64,000 bases of DNA, taken from assembly GCA_902764345.1 (NCBI GenBank), contig CACWVT010000010.1, positions 1 through 64,000 of the forward strand, in the 5' to 3' direction. The first letter of the stretch is position 1. Each line of letters begins with the position of its first letter. The translations under genes were made by a program, and so were the position numbers. The stretch comes from an uncultured Ruminobacter sp. (lineage in GTDB: Bacteria; Pseudomonadota; Gammaproteobacteria; Enterobacterales; Succinivibrionaceae). Below are positions 26,463 through 35,552 of this stretch, piece by piece. The notes under the pieces are model-generated. The model ran no database searches and was not told where the DNA came from. It saw only the letters and a program-made list of their open reading frames with translations.

Positions 26463-28108
26463 CTGTTGATGGCAATTCATTTGTTGATTTAGCCATATTC
26501 AAAGACGAGGATATTTTTGTAGATAAGACTGATTTTATCGCAAAAATGTCAGAAAACATCAATAAGAACAAACGCTTCTTTGCCGTAAACCGTCCCCGCA
26601 GATTCGGAAAAACCGTAACAGCTGATATGCTTCTGGCTTATTTTTCTAAAGAGTATGATGGCAAAAAAATTTTTGATAATCTGAAAATTTCCCAAGAAAA
26701 CAACTACGCCGAGCACCTGAACAAATATGATGTCATATACATTGATATGAATTCCATAAAAGATAAGTATCTCTCGTATAAGGACGACAGTTCTCTATAC
26801 ATTGAAGGTATAGATGATATCGTAGATTTTCTGCAATACATGGTTATTTGTGATCTAAAGGAAAACAAAGAATACGCTGAACAAATAGATAAGGCTCCAT
26901 TGGTTGGGAAGAAGTCGTTATCCTCTGCTTTGGAAGCTGTATGCAAAAATACAGGCGAACCATTCATTTTTATTATGGATGAATGGGATCTGATTTACAG
27001 AGATTATCGAAATGAAGATGCTTTACAGGAAAAATTTATAGAATTTCTGCGAGGTTTATTTAAATCAAAATCCGGACAGGCCTGTTTTGCATTTGCTTAT
27101 CTTACCGGTATTCTTCCTATCAAGAAGTATAACTCTCAATCCGCATTAAACGGCTTTAAAGAGTACAATATGCTTTCTCCTGAACCATATGAAAAATATT
27201 TTGGTTTCACAAAAGACGATATTGCAGAAATTTTAAGAAGTCAGTCATGCGATATTAGTCATCAAGAACTAAATGAATGGTATGAAGGATATAAGCTTAA
27301 TGGTATCGATATCTATAATCCTGATTCTGTAATTTCAGCTGTTAATGACGGTAAATGCAAAAGTTACTGGAGCGGAACGTCATCCAATGAAGAAGTAGTA
27401 CATCTGATTAACATGAATTATGACGGAATTAAGGATGATATTATTCATCTTATTGAAGGTAGTACCATTCAGTTTAATTGCAGAACTTTCCAAAACGATA
27501 TGGTGTCAATTGAGAACAAAGATGATATTTTCTCGTCGCTGGTATGTCTTGGTTATCTCGGGTGCGTTGATGATGAAGGAGATTATCGTGTTGCCTATGT
27601 GCCTAACAAAGAAATTAAAACAGCTCTTTCTTCTCTGGTGAAGGCTCAGCCATGGTTTAATTCCTTGCCTATAATTGAGCGTTCAGAATCGCTTTTTAAA
27701 GCCATAACAGATCTTGATGGTAATAAAACTGCAGAAATCATCACTGAGATTCATAACTCACCTAATGTATCCCTTCTTACTTATAACCGTGAGGAATCAA
27801 TGGTATTCTGCCTTATATCCGGTCTCATGTGGCGAACCGAACGTGAATATGAATGCTTCCGTGAACTGCAGTCCGGTAAAGGAAGCGCCGATCTGATTTA
27901 TGCACCGAAGAGGAACATGAACCTTCCTATCCTGCTCATAGAATTTAAATATGGTCAGAGTGCGGAAGAAGCCATGAATCAGATTAAGGAGAAGGAGTTT
28001 TTCAGCAGATACCGTGATGGCGATTATCCGAACGATGTGTTGCTTATAGGTATTAACTATGATCCTAAAACAAAAGATCACAAGTGTCTGATTGAAAAAT
28101 TGGATTAA
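26447..28108 (+). CDS. AAA-ATPase-like / PD-(D/E)XK nuclease-like protein, copy 2
   Basis: The 553-residue paralog of 21108-22775 has its start chosen by the same reasoning (an in-frame ATG also exists at 26405). P-loop NRPRRFGKTVTA and Walker B FIFIMDEWDLIYRD are intact. The nuclease-like domain has the full set: Asp in GSADLIYAP (codon 27890-27892) and Glu-x-Lys in LLIEFKYG. The region between about residues 20 and 330 differs strongly from copy 1, with different charged loops, while the start and the last 200 residues are almost identical. The variable middle could reflect partner or substrate specificity. A tiny exported protein gene follows 6 bp downstream. The role of this family is not established. 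Confidence 0.87.
   Translation, partial: GSILNPVDGNSFVDLAIFKDEDIFVDKTDFIAKMSENINKNKRFFAVNRPRRFGKTVTADMLLAYFSKEYDGKKIFDNLKISQENNYAEHLNKYDVIYIDMNSIKDKYLSYKDDSSLYIEGIDDIVDFLQYMVICDLKENKEYAEQIDKAPLVGKKSLSSALEAVCKNTGEPFIFIMDEWDLIYRDYRNEDALQEKFIEFLRGLFKSKSGQACFAFAYLTGILPIKKYNSQSALNGFKEYNMLSPEPYEKYFGFTKDDIAEILRSQSCDISHQELNEWYEGYKLNGIDIYNPDSVISAVNDGKCKSYWSGTSSNEEVVHLINMNYDGIKDDIIHLIEGSTIQFNCRTFQNDMVSIENKDDIFSSLVCLGYLGCVDDEGDYRVAYVPNKEIKTALSSLVKAQPWFNSLPIIERSESLFKAITDLDGNKTAEIITEIHNSPNVSLLTYNREESMVFCLISGLMWRTEREYECFRELQSGKGSADLIYAPKRNMNLPILLIEFKYGQSAEEAMNQIKEKEFFSRYRDGDYPNDVLLIGINYDPKTKDHKCLIEKLD
27481..28091 (+). repeat. Near-identical 3' coding segment shared with AAA copy 1
   Basis: Partner of 22145-22755. 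The two direct repeats, with the 161-bp upstream repeats, bracket about 5.3 kb and could support deletion or exchange by homologous recombination. Confidence 0.8.
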
Positions 28109-28114
28109 ATAGAA

Positions 28115-28312
28115 ATGTATAAAATAATGAAAGCCAAAATATTTTGTCTATCATTGTCATTCTCTCTGACGCTATTAAACATTTCACATGCCGGTGATTA
28201 TCCAAGATGTGAAGAATTAGCAAATAGCTATTTCAAAAGTTCCACTAACGGCAATGAAGAGCAAATCAATGATGAGGATTTATCATTATGCAGAACGGCA
28301 TGTATAAATTAA
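28115..28312 (+). CDS. Small exported Cys-containing protein
   Basis: The 65-residue product has a signal peptide (MKAKIFCLSLSFSLTLLNIS, cut near SHA) and a mature part of about 38 residues with three Cys (YPRCEEL, SLCRTACIN). The second ATG at 28127 is an equally good start. It lies 6 bp downstream of the AAA/PD-(D/E)XK copy 2 and may be co-transcribed. No family recognised. Its small size and Cys content recall secreted peptides, but a relic of a longer protein is also possible. Confidence 0.45.
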   Translation: MYKIMKAKIFCLSLSFSLTLLNISHAGDYPRCEELANSYFKSSTNGNEEQINDEDLSLCRTACIN

Positions 28313-28478
28313 TATTCGATAAATAATTACTTGGTGCTTATACCGATATCAGTCGGTACATGCCGTTCCTCTTTCTTGACACTCATGTGTCTTTTTTGTA
28401 TCTTTACAGCAGGAAAAAACGAGATTCAAACATTTACTGTTTTACTTATATCAAGGGCTTTACGCGGTAGTCTGCGTA

Positions 28479-29351
28479 ATGAAATACACTATGAAAAAGA
28501 ACGATCCTACATTATATGCTCCTGTAGAATGGAACGATTTAACCCAGAATTTCATGTTTGAAGACATTCTGTATCATAAATCTGCTGACGGCATTGCCAA
28601 GATTACCATTAACCGCCCTCGCGTACGTAATGCTTTCAGACCTAAAACCGTTATGGAAATGGAACGCGCGCTTGCTGACGCCCGTTTCGATGCGGATATC
28701 GGCGTAATTATCTTTACCGGTGCAGGAGATCTTGCCTTCTGCTCCGGCGGAGATCAGAAAATCCGCGGTGACTACGGCGGATATAAGGATGACAGCGGTG
28801 TTCATCATTTAAATGTTCTGGATCTTCAGAGACAGATCAGAACCTGTCCAAAGCCAGTTGTTGCAATGGTTGCAGGTTACGCAATCGGAGGCGGTCACGT
28901 GCTTCACCTTGTATGTGACCTGACCATAGCTGCCGACAATGCCGTATTCGGCCAGACAGGTCCGAAAGTTGGTTCATTTGACGGCGGTTTCGGTGCTTCA
29001 TACATGGCCCGCATCATCGGTCAGAAGAAAGCCCGTGAAATCTGGTTCCTCTGCCGTCAGTACAACGCCGAGGAAGCTCTTGAAATGGGGCTTGTAAATA
29101 CGGTTGTTCCTTTGAAGGATCTGGAAAAGGAAACTGTTGCCTGGTGCCGTGAAATGTTATGCCACAGCCCTATCGCCTTAAGATGCATGAAGGCTGCGCT
29201 TAATGCCGACTGCGACGGTCAGACCGGTCTTCAGGAGCTTGCAGGAGATGCAACCATGCTCTTCTACATGACTGAAGAAGGACAGGAAGGCAGAAACGCC
29301 TTTAACGAAAAGAGAAAACCTGACTTCTCCAAATTCAAGCGTAATCCTTAA
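28479..29351 (+). CDS. menB: 1,4-dihydroxy-2-naphthoyl-CoA synthase
   Basis: The 290-residue crotonase-fold enzyme closes the second ring of the menaquinone nucleus, converting o-succinylbenzoyl-CoA to 1,4-dihydroxy-2-naphthoyl-CoA in the cytoplasm. It is almost collinear with E. coli Men[97 protein letters not shown], and the C-terminus [15 protein letters not shown]. The bicarbonate/oxyanion Gly residues and the active-site Asp in SFDGG are present. The first ATG (28479) and a second at 28491 are both possible. It is followed in the same direction by menC, indicating a menaquinone operon for anaerobic respiration. Confidence 0.97.
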   Translation: MKYTMKKNDPTLYAPVEWNDLTQNFMFEDILYHKSADGIAKITINRPRVRNAFRPKTVMEMERALADARFDADIGVIIFTGAGDLAFCSGGDQKIRGDYGGYKDDSGVHHLNVLDLQRQIRTCPKPVVAMVAGYAIGGGHVLHLVCDLTIAADNAVFGQTGPKVGSFDGGFGASYMARIIGQKKAREIWFLCRQYNAEEALEMGLVNTVVPLKDLEKETVAWCREMLCHSPIALRCMKAALNADCDGQTGLQELAGDATMLFYMTEEGQEGRNAFNEKRKPDFSKFKRNP

Positions 29352-29515
29352 CATCAGAAATACTGATTTTTACTCAAGGTTCATCTGACTGATAATGCCA
29401 GATCTGAAAAACCGAACCATTGGGTTTCCGGGCAGGACGGAGCTTTGCCGCCCTGCCCGCAGATCAAATAATCCCGAATCACGAACATTTCTTTCTTTGT
29501 TATTTCCAGGTAATT

Positions 29516-30724
29516 ATGTCCGCAGATTTCTCTGAACTGAAAATTTACGAATACGAAATTCCTCTCAGAAAAGAGCTTAAACTTCAGAGAGGTGTTCTCC
29601 GTGAACGTAAAGGTCTTATTCTTGAGCATCATGGAATATATGCGGAAATAAGTCCCCTTCCGGAATTTTCCCGGGAAAATCTGGCTGATGCGAAGAATGA
29701 GATAATCACCTTCCGGAATTTTATCAGTTCGGAACACGCTGATGCATGCATATCAGATTCCGGTGAAAGCGGAAAACAAAACGAAATTCTTCAATATGCC
29801 ATGTCGGCATTAAAACCTCAATGCCCTTCCGTGCAGTTTGCCATTTGGATGCTCATGCATCCGTTATCAGGTGTTTCCAGAAAAACCGCCTATGATTTTA
29901 TTCTTGGTAATCCGTCAGAATCACTTGCTCTTTTCAGAAAAATCGTCAGCCGATACGAAGCAGAGAGACAATGTTACGGCGAGAACGTTAAGTCCGGATT
30001 ATCCGTATGTGGTAATTCTGAAGCGGGAAATGACTGTTCAGATGAGTATCCAGAAAGAATCATCAAGCTTAAAATCGGATTATATCCGCGCAATGACGAA
30101 CTGATGATGCTGAAAGAAATGGTAAAAATATTAGAAGAACACGAAAAAACATCATCCGTCAGAATCAGACTGGTGCTTGACGCCAATCTTTCCCAGACTC
30201 CGGAGTCGGTATTGGATTACTTCAGTACCACTGCTGATTTCATTAAATATATTGAAGACCCGTGCCAGGATATTGCCGGCCTCAGAAGAATCTATCATGA
30301 TTTGCCGGTGGGATTTGACGAACTATTCAGATCCGGACAGGAAGGAGGCATGCTGTCAGCAATGAAAGCACTGAGCAGCAGTGATACCCTGGTCGTTAAA
30401 CCGGGACTGACAGACAATATTCACGAACTTCTTAATCTTTACCTGAACCGCAACAGCATTAGGAACGTACCTCTGAATATGATTACTGATGATTCGACAG
30501 ATTCAGATACTGAGAACCACACGGACAATGATTACCGTAAACTTAGTCTTCCGGGACTTACCCTCTCATCAGCGTTTGAAACTGCCGTAGGTATTGATTA
30601 CATTGAAAGACTTTCGGAGTTTCTCGGTCTTAATCCGCCGGGAACCGACACGCTTAAATTCTTCCCCGACGACAGTATTGCTCCCGGTCAGATCATAAAC
30701 AGGTACTCCAAAGAACTGCGCTGA
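29516..30724 (+). CDS. menC: o-Succinylbenzoate synthase
   Basis: The 402-residue enolase-superfamily dehydratase converts SHCHC to o-succinylbenzoate, two steps before MenB. Start ATG 29516 places the conserved N-terminus (KIYEYEIPLRKELKLQRG) correctly. Family blocks are AEISPLPEFSREN, the catalytic Lys-x-Lys in IIKLKIGLYP, metal ligands in LVLDANLS, IEDPC and FDELF, and the second Lys in VVKPGLTDN. It is longer than the roughly 320-residue E. coli enzyme because of an expanded central region (about residues 85-190) and an Asp/Thr-rich insert (DDSTDSDTENHTDND) where the E. coli enzyme has a short loop. It follows menB by 164 bp in the same direction. Confidence 0.92.
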   Translation: MSADFSELKIYEYEIPLRKELKLQRGVLRERKGLILEHHGIYAEISPLPEFSRENLADAKNEIITFRNFISSEHADACISDSGESGKQNEILQYAMSALKPQCPSVQFAIWMLMHPLSGVSRKTAYDFILGNPSESLALFRKIVSRYEAERQCYGENVKSGLSVCGNSEAGNDCSDEYPERIIKLKIGLYPRNDELMMLKEMVKILEEHEKTSSVRIRLVLDANLSQTPESVLDYFSTTADFIKYIEDPCQDIAGLRRIYHDLPVGFDELFRSGQEGGMLSAMKALSSSDTLVVKPGLTDNIHELLNLYLNRNSIRNVPLNMITDDSTDSDTENHTDNDYRKLSLPGLTLSSAFETAVGIDYIERLSEFLGLNPPGTDTLKFFPDDSIAPGQIINRYSKELR

Positions 30725-31118
30725 CTTACATCAGAGAAGATCCGCAGGTTTTGTCCCTTCCCGCCGTCATCTGCCGGACAATTAATAATAAATTCTTATA
30801 AAATAATTCCATGACTTTTGAATTTCGCTCATAAAATCAAAAAAAATTAATATTCCTGAAAACATGTTCTGATAACATGAATATTATTACAGCATCTCCA
30901 GTAGCTCTCCAAATGTTTGAAGATTGCTGAGACAATCCCTTAAAACACGTAAAGTGACAAAGGTGCCCGCCACGGCAGTTAAGTTGTATGCCAGGCCTAT
31001 GATGTTTATTTTCCGAATAAACAGAATAACAAACAGACGACTACGGCACATAACTGCCTTTAAATGATGACTGTTTTAATAACCAGCGATCAGCAATTAT
31101 TTTTTCACGGGCATTAAC
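30725..31118. other. Gene-free stretch between menC and the symporter gene
   Basis: About 390 bp, AT-rich in the middle, with no credible frame. It must contain the symporter promoter. No riboswitch-like structure was recognised. Confidence 0.45.
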
Positions 31119-31187
31119 ATGAAAGACCTAGTTACCACAATCTCAAGCTATCTCTCGGCCGCTCAGGGTTTTATCTAGGGACCTCCA

Positions 31188-32564
31188 ATGATTATCCTGC
31201 TCCTCGGGCTGGGACTTCTTCTGACATTAAAACTGAGAGTACTACAGATCAGAAAGCTGTCAACGGCGCTGAAAATGGCATGTACGCCCCATGACGGAGA
31301 TCCAACCAAGCTGGGTGACGTAACAAGTTTTGCCGCACTCTGTACCGCCCTTGCGGCCACTGTCGGTACGGCAAACATAGCAGGTGTGGCCACGGCGGTA
31401 AGCATCGGCGGCCCGGGTGCACTCTTCTGGATGTTTTTCGCTGCCTTTCTCGGAATGGCGACAAAATACGCAGAATGCATGCTTGCGGTCAGATATCGTG
31501 AAAAAGATTCCTCCGGTAACTTTATCGGCGGACCGATGCTGTACATCAGAAGAGGTATTGGACCAAGATACTCCAGAACAGCCAAAATTCTGGCAATAAT
31601 GTTCTCCGTATTCGGCATTCTGGCCGCATGCTTCGGCATCGGAACCTATACTCAGATTGACTCGATCGTAAAATCAGCTGTTCAGCTTCACTGTAACCCG
31701 GTTCATGCCTCAGTTCTCGTGACAGTTTTAGTTGCAGTAATCACGTTCGGCGGCATAAGAACCATTTCCACAGCCTCCAGGTTCATCGTGCCGGCCATGG
31801 CGCTTCTGTATATCGTGGGATGCTTCATCATTGTCGGTTACAATATCAGTGCCGTTCCGGATGCCATTCAGCTCATCATCTCAAGTGCCTTCCATCCTGC
31901 TCAGGCCGTGGGCGGCTTTGCCGGAGCAACGGTTCTTATGGCTATACAGAGCGGCGTGGCCAGAGGTATCTTTTCTAACGAAGCCGGTCTTGGTTCCGCC
32001 CCTATTGCCGCGGCATCAGCCAAAACAAACTCCGCTGTGGAACAGGGGCTGATTTCCATGACGGCCACATTTATGGATACCATGGTTATCTGTATGCTGA
32101 CTGGCCTTACTATTGTCGTCACCAACGCCTGGACCTCAGAATTTACCGGCGTCGACATGACCACCAAGGCATTTCAGTCAGTAATCGGAGATACCGGCGG
32201 CAGGCTTATTGTAAACGTAAGCCTTATACTCTTTGCCTTTACCTCCATCATAGGATGGAATTTCTATGCTGAAAGATGTGTTATATATCTTTTCGGAACA
32301 AAGGCAATCAGATTTTACAGACCGCTATACATATGCATTGTGGCATCCTATATTCTTGTCGTTATTTTCGTTGATATCCATAACATTTCCGGAAATACCG
32401 CCATATTCGCCATTTGGACAATGGCAGACATAGCAAATGGTCTGATGGCATTCCCTAACCTTATCGCCATCTTCCTCCTGAGAAACGTTATCTATGAGGA
32501 AACTGTCAGATACTTTAAAATGAAAAAGGCGAAAGCAGCCGGAAAGATTCTGCCAACCGAATAA
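31188..32564 (+). CDS. Alanine/glycine:cation symporter (AGCS), 5' end interrupted by TAG
   Basis: The 458-residue inner-membrane transporter is of the AlsT/YaaJ type, importing small neutral amino acids with Na+ or H+. Signature blocks are GDVTSFAALCTALAATVGTA, IAGVATAVSIGGPGALFWMF, FIGGPMLYI and SNEAGLGSAPIAAASAKT. The natural N-terminus begins upstream at ATG 31119 (MKDLVTTISSYLSAAQGFI), but TAG at 31176-31178 interrupts it exactly where YaaJ has Trp (LWG; here I-stop-G). Translation could restart at ATG 31188 with a poor ribosome-binding site, losing about 20 residues of the first segment. Alternatively the gene is a fresh pseudogene or suppressed by readthrough. A hairpin with arms GTATGGC/GCCATAC (32590-32629) follows the gene. 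Confidence 0.85.
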   Translation: MIILLLGLGLLLTLKLRVLQIRKLSTALKMACTPHDGDPTKLGDVTSFAALCTALAATVGTANIAGVATAVSIGGPGALFWMFFAAFLGMATKYAECMLAVRYREKDSSGNFIGGPMLYIRRGIGPRYSRTAKILAIMFSVFGILAACFGIGTYTQIDSIVKSAVQLHCNPVHASVLVTVLVAVITFGGIRTISTASRFIVPAMALLYIVGCFIIVGYNISAVPDAIQLIISSAFHPAQAVGGFAGATVLMAIQSGVARGIFSNEAGLGSAPIAAASAKTNSAVEQGLISMTATFMDTMVICMLTGLTIVVTNAWTSEFTGVDMTTKAFQSVIGDTGGRLIVNVSLILFAFTSIIGWNFYAERCVIYLFGTKAIRFYRPLYICIVASYILVVIFVDIHNISGNTAIFAIWTMADIANGLMAFPNLIAIFLLRNVIYEETVRYFKMKKAKAAGKILPTE

Positions 32565-32689
32565 TGCGGAAGCAGCTTCTGTAGAATCCGTATGGCTTAA
32601 AAAGACAGAGTTTTCTCTTTAGGCCATACCCAAGCAAAGAAGCGGCCCGGGGATCTGCCCGGCCGGAATGCATGTTCCTCCGGTTCTGC

Positions 32690-33082
32690 TTACCTGTCGC
32701 ATTTGGATCCGCTCCTGATGATAAGAGCCTTTCCGGTGGTATACATCCGACCCAGACAGATTTCCGTAACGGAACCGCCCGCAAGGTTTTCATACATGCC
32801 GTCCGGAACAATGCTGCCGAGTGTCTGTCCGTCTGCAATCAGGATGTCTGCAAGAGCAACCGTGACTGCCTCGCCTTTCATCGGAAAAACCCCGATCATG
32901 ACTTCACCGTCAAATGGAACCGATTCATCAGGTCTTGGCGTATTCACGGTGTGGATGCCCTCCACCGTATCATTCTGCAGCACGTGCAGTTTATACGTAC
33001 TGTCCGTAAATACATGATCCTTTTTCATGTCCGCCAGACGGCGAATCAGCGTTGAAATTTTGGCAGTCAGATCAATCTTCAT
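32690..33082 (-). CDS. Hypothetical protein, 130 residues
   Basis: The start at ATG 33082 is preceded by AAAGGATTCACA; the longer frame to 33148 lacks support. The soluble product begins MKIDLTAKISTLIRRLADMK and has a beta-rich middle and end (FDGEVMIGVFPMKGEAVTVA, GGSVTEICLGRMYTTGKALI). No signal peptide or membrane helix. Not recognised. It faces the symporter gene tail-to-tail, with a GC-rich palindromic hairpin between them (about 32642-32664). Good start signal and balanced composition support it as a real gene, but no role can be proposed. Confidence 0.6.
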   Translation of the reverse strand: MKIDLTAKISTLIRRLADMKKDHVFTDSTYKLHVLQNDTVEGIHTVNTPRPDESVPFDGEVMIGVFPMKGEAVTVALADILIADGQTLGSIVPDGMYENLAGGSVTEICLGRMYTTGKALIIRSGSKCDR

Positions 33083-33608
33083 TGTGAATCCTTTCTCTGA
33101 AGACAGGCCACTCCATCCTGTCTGTGTCATTCCGGAAGCATGACTCACTCATAACAGAGCTGCGTAATCGCCGTGGACCGGCCATTGTTCATGCATCCTG
33201 GCACTGCAGATTATTTGTGTGCAATTGGACGTTTTATATACAAAACAATGGCATCCTTCACACGGGAACTCCAATTAATCCGACATAATAACTTTTTTTA
33301 TGTGAACGTTAACGGAGAAAGATATTTTTAGTTTTTTCCTTTTCTCAGACAGTCCGGAGGAAGACGCACCGGAATACAGAGCCCTTCCGGTGGTTATGAC
33401 AAAATCGTATATCTTTATATTCTCCTTACGTTTTGATAATTACGGCAGACCGCAACAAATCCTTTTTGATAAATGGTGTGCAGAATTGAATTTCACCGTC
33501 TCCGTCATGGAGATCGTGATCCCAAAAAATATTACTTCTTATGATGACTGATGTTGATAATTATACAATCTTTATAAGTACGGTCCCCTCAGTTCACGGA
33601 GAATTGCC
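33083..33608. other. Gene-free stretch before the orphan prodomain-like gene
   Basis: These 525 bp lie between divergent genes. AT-rich segments near 33290-33330 and 33470-33560 may hold promoters for both sides. No terminator or RNA gene was recognised. Confidence 0.45.
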
Positions 33609-34100
33609 ATGAAACAATCATTTATTCCGATCCTGTCCATACTTTCTCTGGTAATCAGTCCCCTTGTCTGGGCTGATGAAGCAGAATACGGCGAAAATAT
33701 TGAGCCAACCATCATTACGGATAATTTTAAAGTCGAAAACGATACCCAGGCACCAAACGGATCCAGTACCGAAAAAGCCGTTAAAAACGAAAACGAGCTT
33801 GGAAAACTGGGAAACAAAAAGGTTGTTGTCGGAAACAGGGATCCCCATCATCTGGCATACGTAAAAAACAGCGATAACAGCAGCTACATAATAAAGGATT
33901 CCATACTGGTAAAATGTGCAAAAGGCGTGGACTGCATTCCACCAGGACTAAGCGCCTCCAAATTAAGCAGTACCGTGTATGAAGTAACCGTTAAATCATA
34001 TGACGAATGGAAAGCCGTTCAGGATGAATTACGGTCGGCTGCTGGCGTCATCAACGTGGCTCCTTCATATGAACACGGGATTTCACCGTCACTTAAATAA
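33609..34100 (+). CDS. Orphan exported prodomain-like protein (S8 companion family)
   Basis: The 163-residue member of the same family as 9429-9920 and 12665-13147 has a cleavable signal peptide (MKQSFIPILSILSLVISPLVWA). Family blocks are ITDNFKVEND, ENELGKLGNKKVVVGN, HHLAYVKN, the Cys pair KCAKGVDCIPPGL, and the C-terminal VYEVTVKSYDEW ... GVINVAPSYEHGISPSLK. Unlike the other members it has no S8 peptidase gene beside it; the nearest gene downstream encodes an unrelated zinc-ribbon membrane protein. If the family supplies prodomain function, this copy must act on a distant peptidase in trans or have become a free inhibitor. The start lies after GGAGAATTGCC-ATG. Confidence 0.75.
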   Translation: MKQSFIPILSILSLVISPLVWADEAEYGENIEPTIITDNFKVENDTQAPNGSSTEKAVKNENELGKLGNKKVVVGNRDPHHLAYVKNSDNSSYIIKDSILVKCAKGVDCIPPGLSASKLSSTVYEVTVKSYDEWKAVQDELRSAAGVINVAPSYEHGISPSLK

Positions 34101-34256
34101 GTCTTTTTACCGATGATAATTTGAAAGGCTGCAAGCGGTGCATGGCGCCGCATGTCTTTATAAGAAACGACAGCCGGAACTTACCCGGCTGTACGTTTAA
34201 CGGACAATCAGGAAAACCCGTGCGGAATTCCGGATGTCAGTCTTGGAGATATGTTT

Positions 34257-35450
34257 ATGAAATGTCCTTTTTGCCAAAAAGAAATCAACGACAATTCCAA
34301 ATTCTGTCCTGAATGCGGGAAAAAACTGCAGTCTGACACCATTTCTGAAAACAGCAGGCTTCAGAACACTGAGGTTTCCGATGATAAGGAGCCTGCAGGC
34401 GGATTGAAATCCGCTGCCGAAACCGCCGGAAACTTTCAGAAAGACGCTGATTTCGAGACGGAACGTAAGGAAGAATTCAGTCAGAGGAACAATGACCCGG
34501 AGCTTAATGCAGTCATCAAAAAACTCGACAACATGAACATCATGCAGATTGTCTGTCTCGTGTCTTTTTTTATTCCCGTGGTGAATTTACTGGGACAGAT
34601 TCTGCTTCTTGTCATTGTCATCATGTCTCTCGGTCTGTCCGTCAGGGTAAGCAGTGTTTTACGCAGATTCCGCTATTATGAATATGCCAGGATATCTGAT
34701 GGCATTAAAACCAAGTGTGCGGTCATACTGCTGTCGTCAATACTGATGGCGGTAGCGGCAATCATCATGCTTATCGGCGTCGGACGACAGTCCGTTACAC
34801 TGATGGTTGGAGGCTATGCCGTCTGTTTCGTTATGTCACTTGTGGCAACGGTGCTTGAAATTTACTGCTTCCTCCGCCTCTACACCATAATGAACGTTAT
34901 GGATTCAATTGCACACAACAGGGAACATCCGAAGAAGCCGGGAGCCGGACTGGTTATCTGTGTTCCCATTGTTTTTGTACTGCTCATATTTACGCTCTCA
35001 GGCATAGCTGCTGTCATCGGTTTACCGATAGTCATTCAGCATATGAAAAACTGCATTTTTACCGAAATCCTCATGGAGGCCCACAATGTTCAACGACAGG
35101 CTGCAATCTGCGCCCATGAGTATAATTACACTGATTTTGCGGGAATCTGCGACAACACCTCTGAGGCCACCGAGGGCTTCGGCTGGAAGCTGCGTTCACC
35201 ACGCGACTACGCTACCGAATACGTAGACTCAATAGAGGTAACCTCGACAAATGCGGAAGACAGCGATTCGGGATATCCTGAAATAAAGGTTACCGTTAAT
35301 GCAAAGGACAGTTATTTTCCGGATCCCGATCCAAAAATCACCTATGTGGGGATAGCAATCAATGACGATATCCGCTGGCGGCTGGATCCAAGAGAAACCA
35401 CCGTTATCATAGATATACAGTCACCATGGTCGGTCTGGGATATACGCTGA
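34257..35450 (+). CDS. Zinc-ribbon multi-pass membrane protein with pilin-like C-terminal part
   Basis: The 397-residue product starts at ATG 34257 at good distance from GGAG; ATG 34251 is too close. It has a zinc ribbon at the N-terminus (MKCPFCQKEI ... KFCPECGKKL), an acidic linker, and then about three hydrophobic regions. A last hydrophobic helix (FVLLIFTLSGIAAVIGLPIV) continues into a long helix with IQHMKNC and HNVQRQAAICAHEYN, then a beta-rich tail. The last helix plus tail recalls the N-terminal helix and headgroup of type IV pilins, though the canonical prepilin cleavage site (GFTLIE) is absent. This resemblance is inference. The rest is not recognised. Confidence 0.65.
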   Translation: MKCPFCQKEINDNSKFCPECGKKLQSDTISENSRLQNTEVSDDKEPAGGLKSAAETAGNFQKDADFETERKEEFSQRNNDPELNAVIKKLDNMNIMQIVCLVSFFIPVVNLLGQILLLVIVIMSLGLSVRVSSVLRRFRYYEYARISDGIKTKCAVILLSSILMAVAAIIMLIGVGRQSVTLMVGGYAVCFVMSLVATVLEIYCFLRLYTIMNVMDSIAHNREHPKKPGAGLVICVPIVFVLLIFTLSGIAAVIGLPIVIQHMKNCIFTEILMEAHNVQRQAAICAHEYNYTDFAGICDNTSEATEGFGWKLRSPRDYATEYVDSIEVTSTNAEDSDSGYPEIKVTVNAKDSYFPDPDPKITYVGIAINDDIRWRLDPRETTVIIDIQSPWSVWDIR

Positions 35451-35552
35451 TTTACGGAAAGTTCCTAATGATAACGGCGGCAGGACAAACATCCTCTCCG
35501 CCGTTATCGTTAAATAAGATTCAGATCCGAAAACCTGAAGTCTGACCGTCCG

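Noticed and set aside
13426..28470. Shared word GGCTTTACGCGGT at about 13428 and 28455
   Set aside because: Only a short exact match with unrelated flanks; likely chance.
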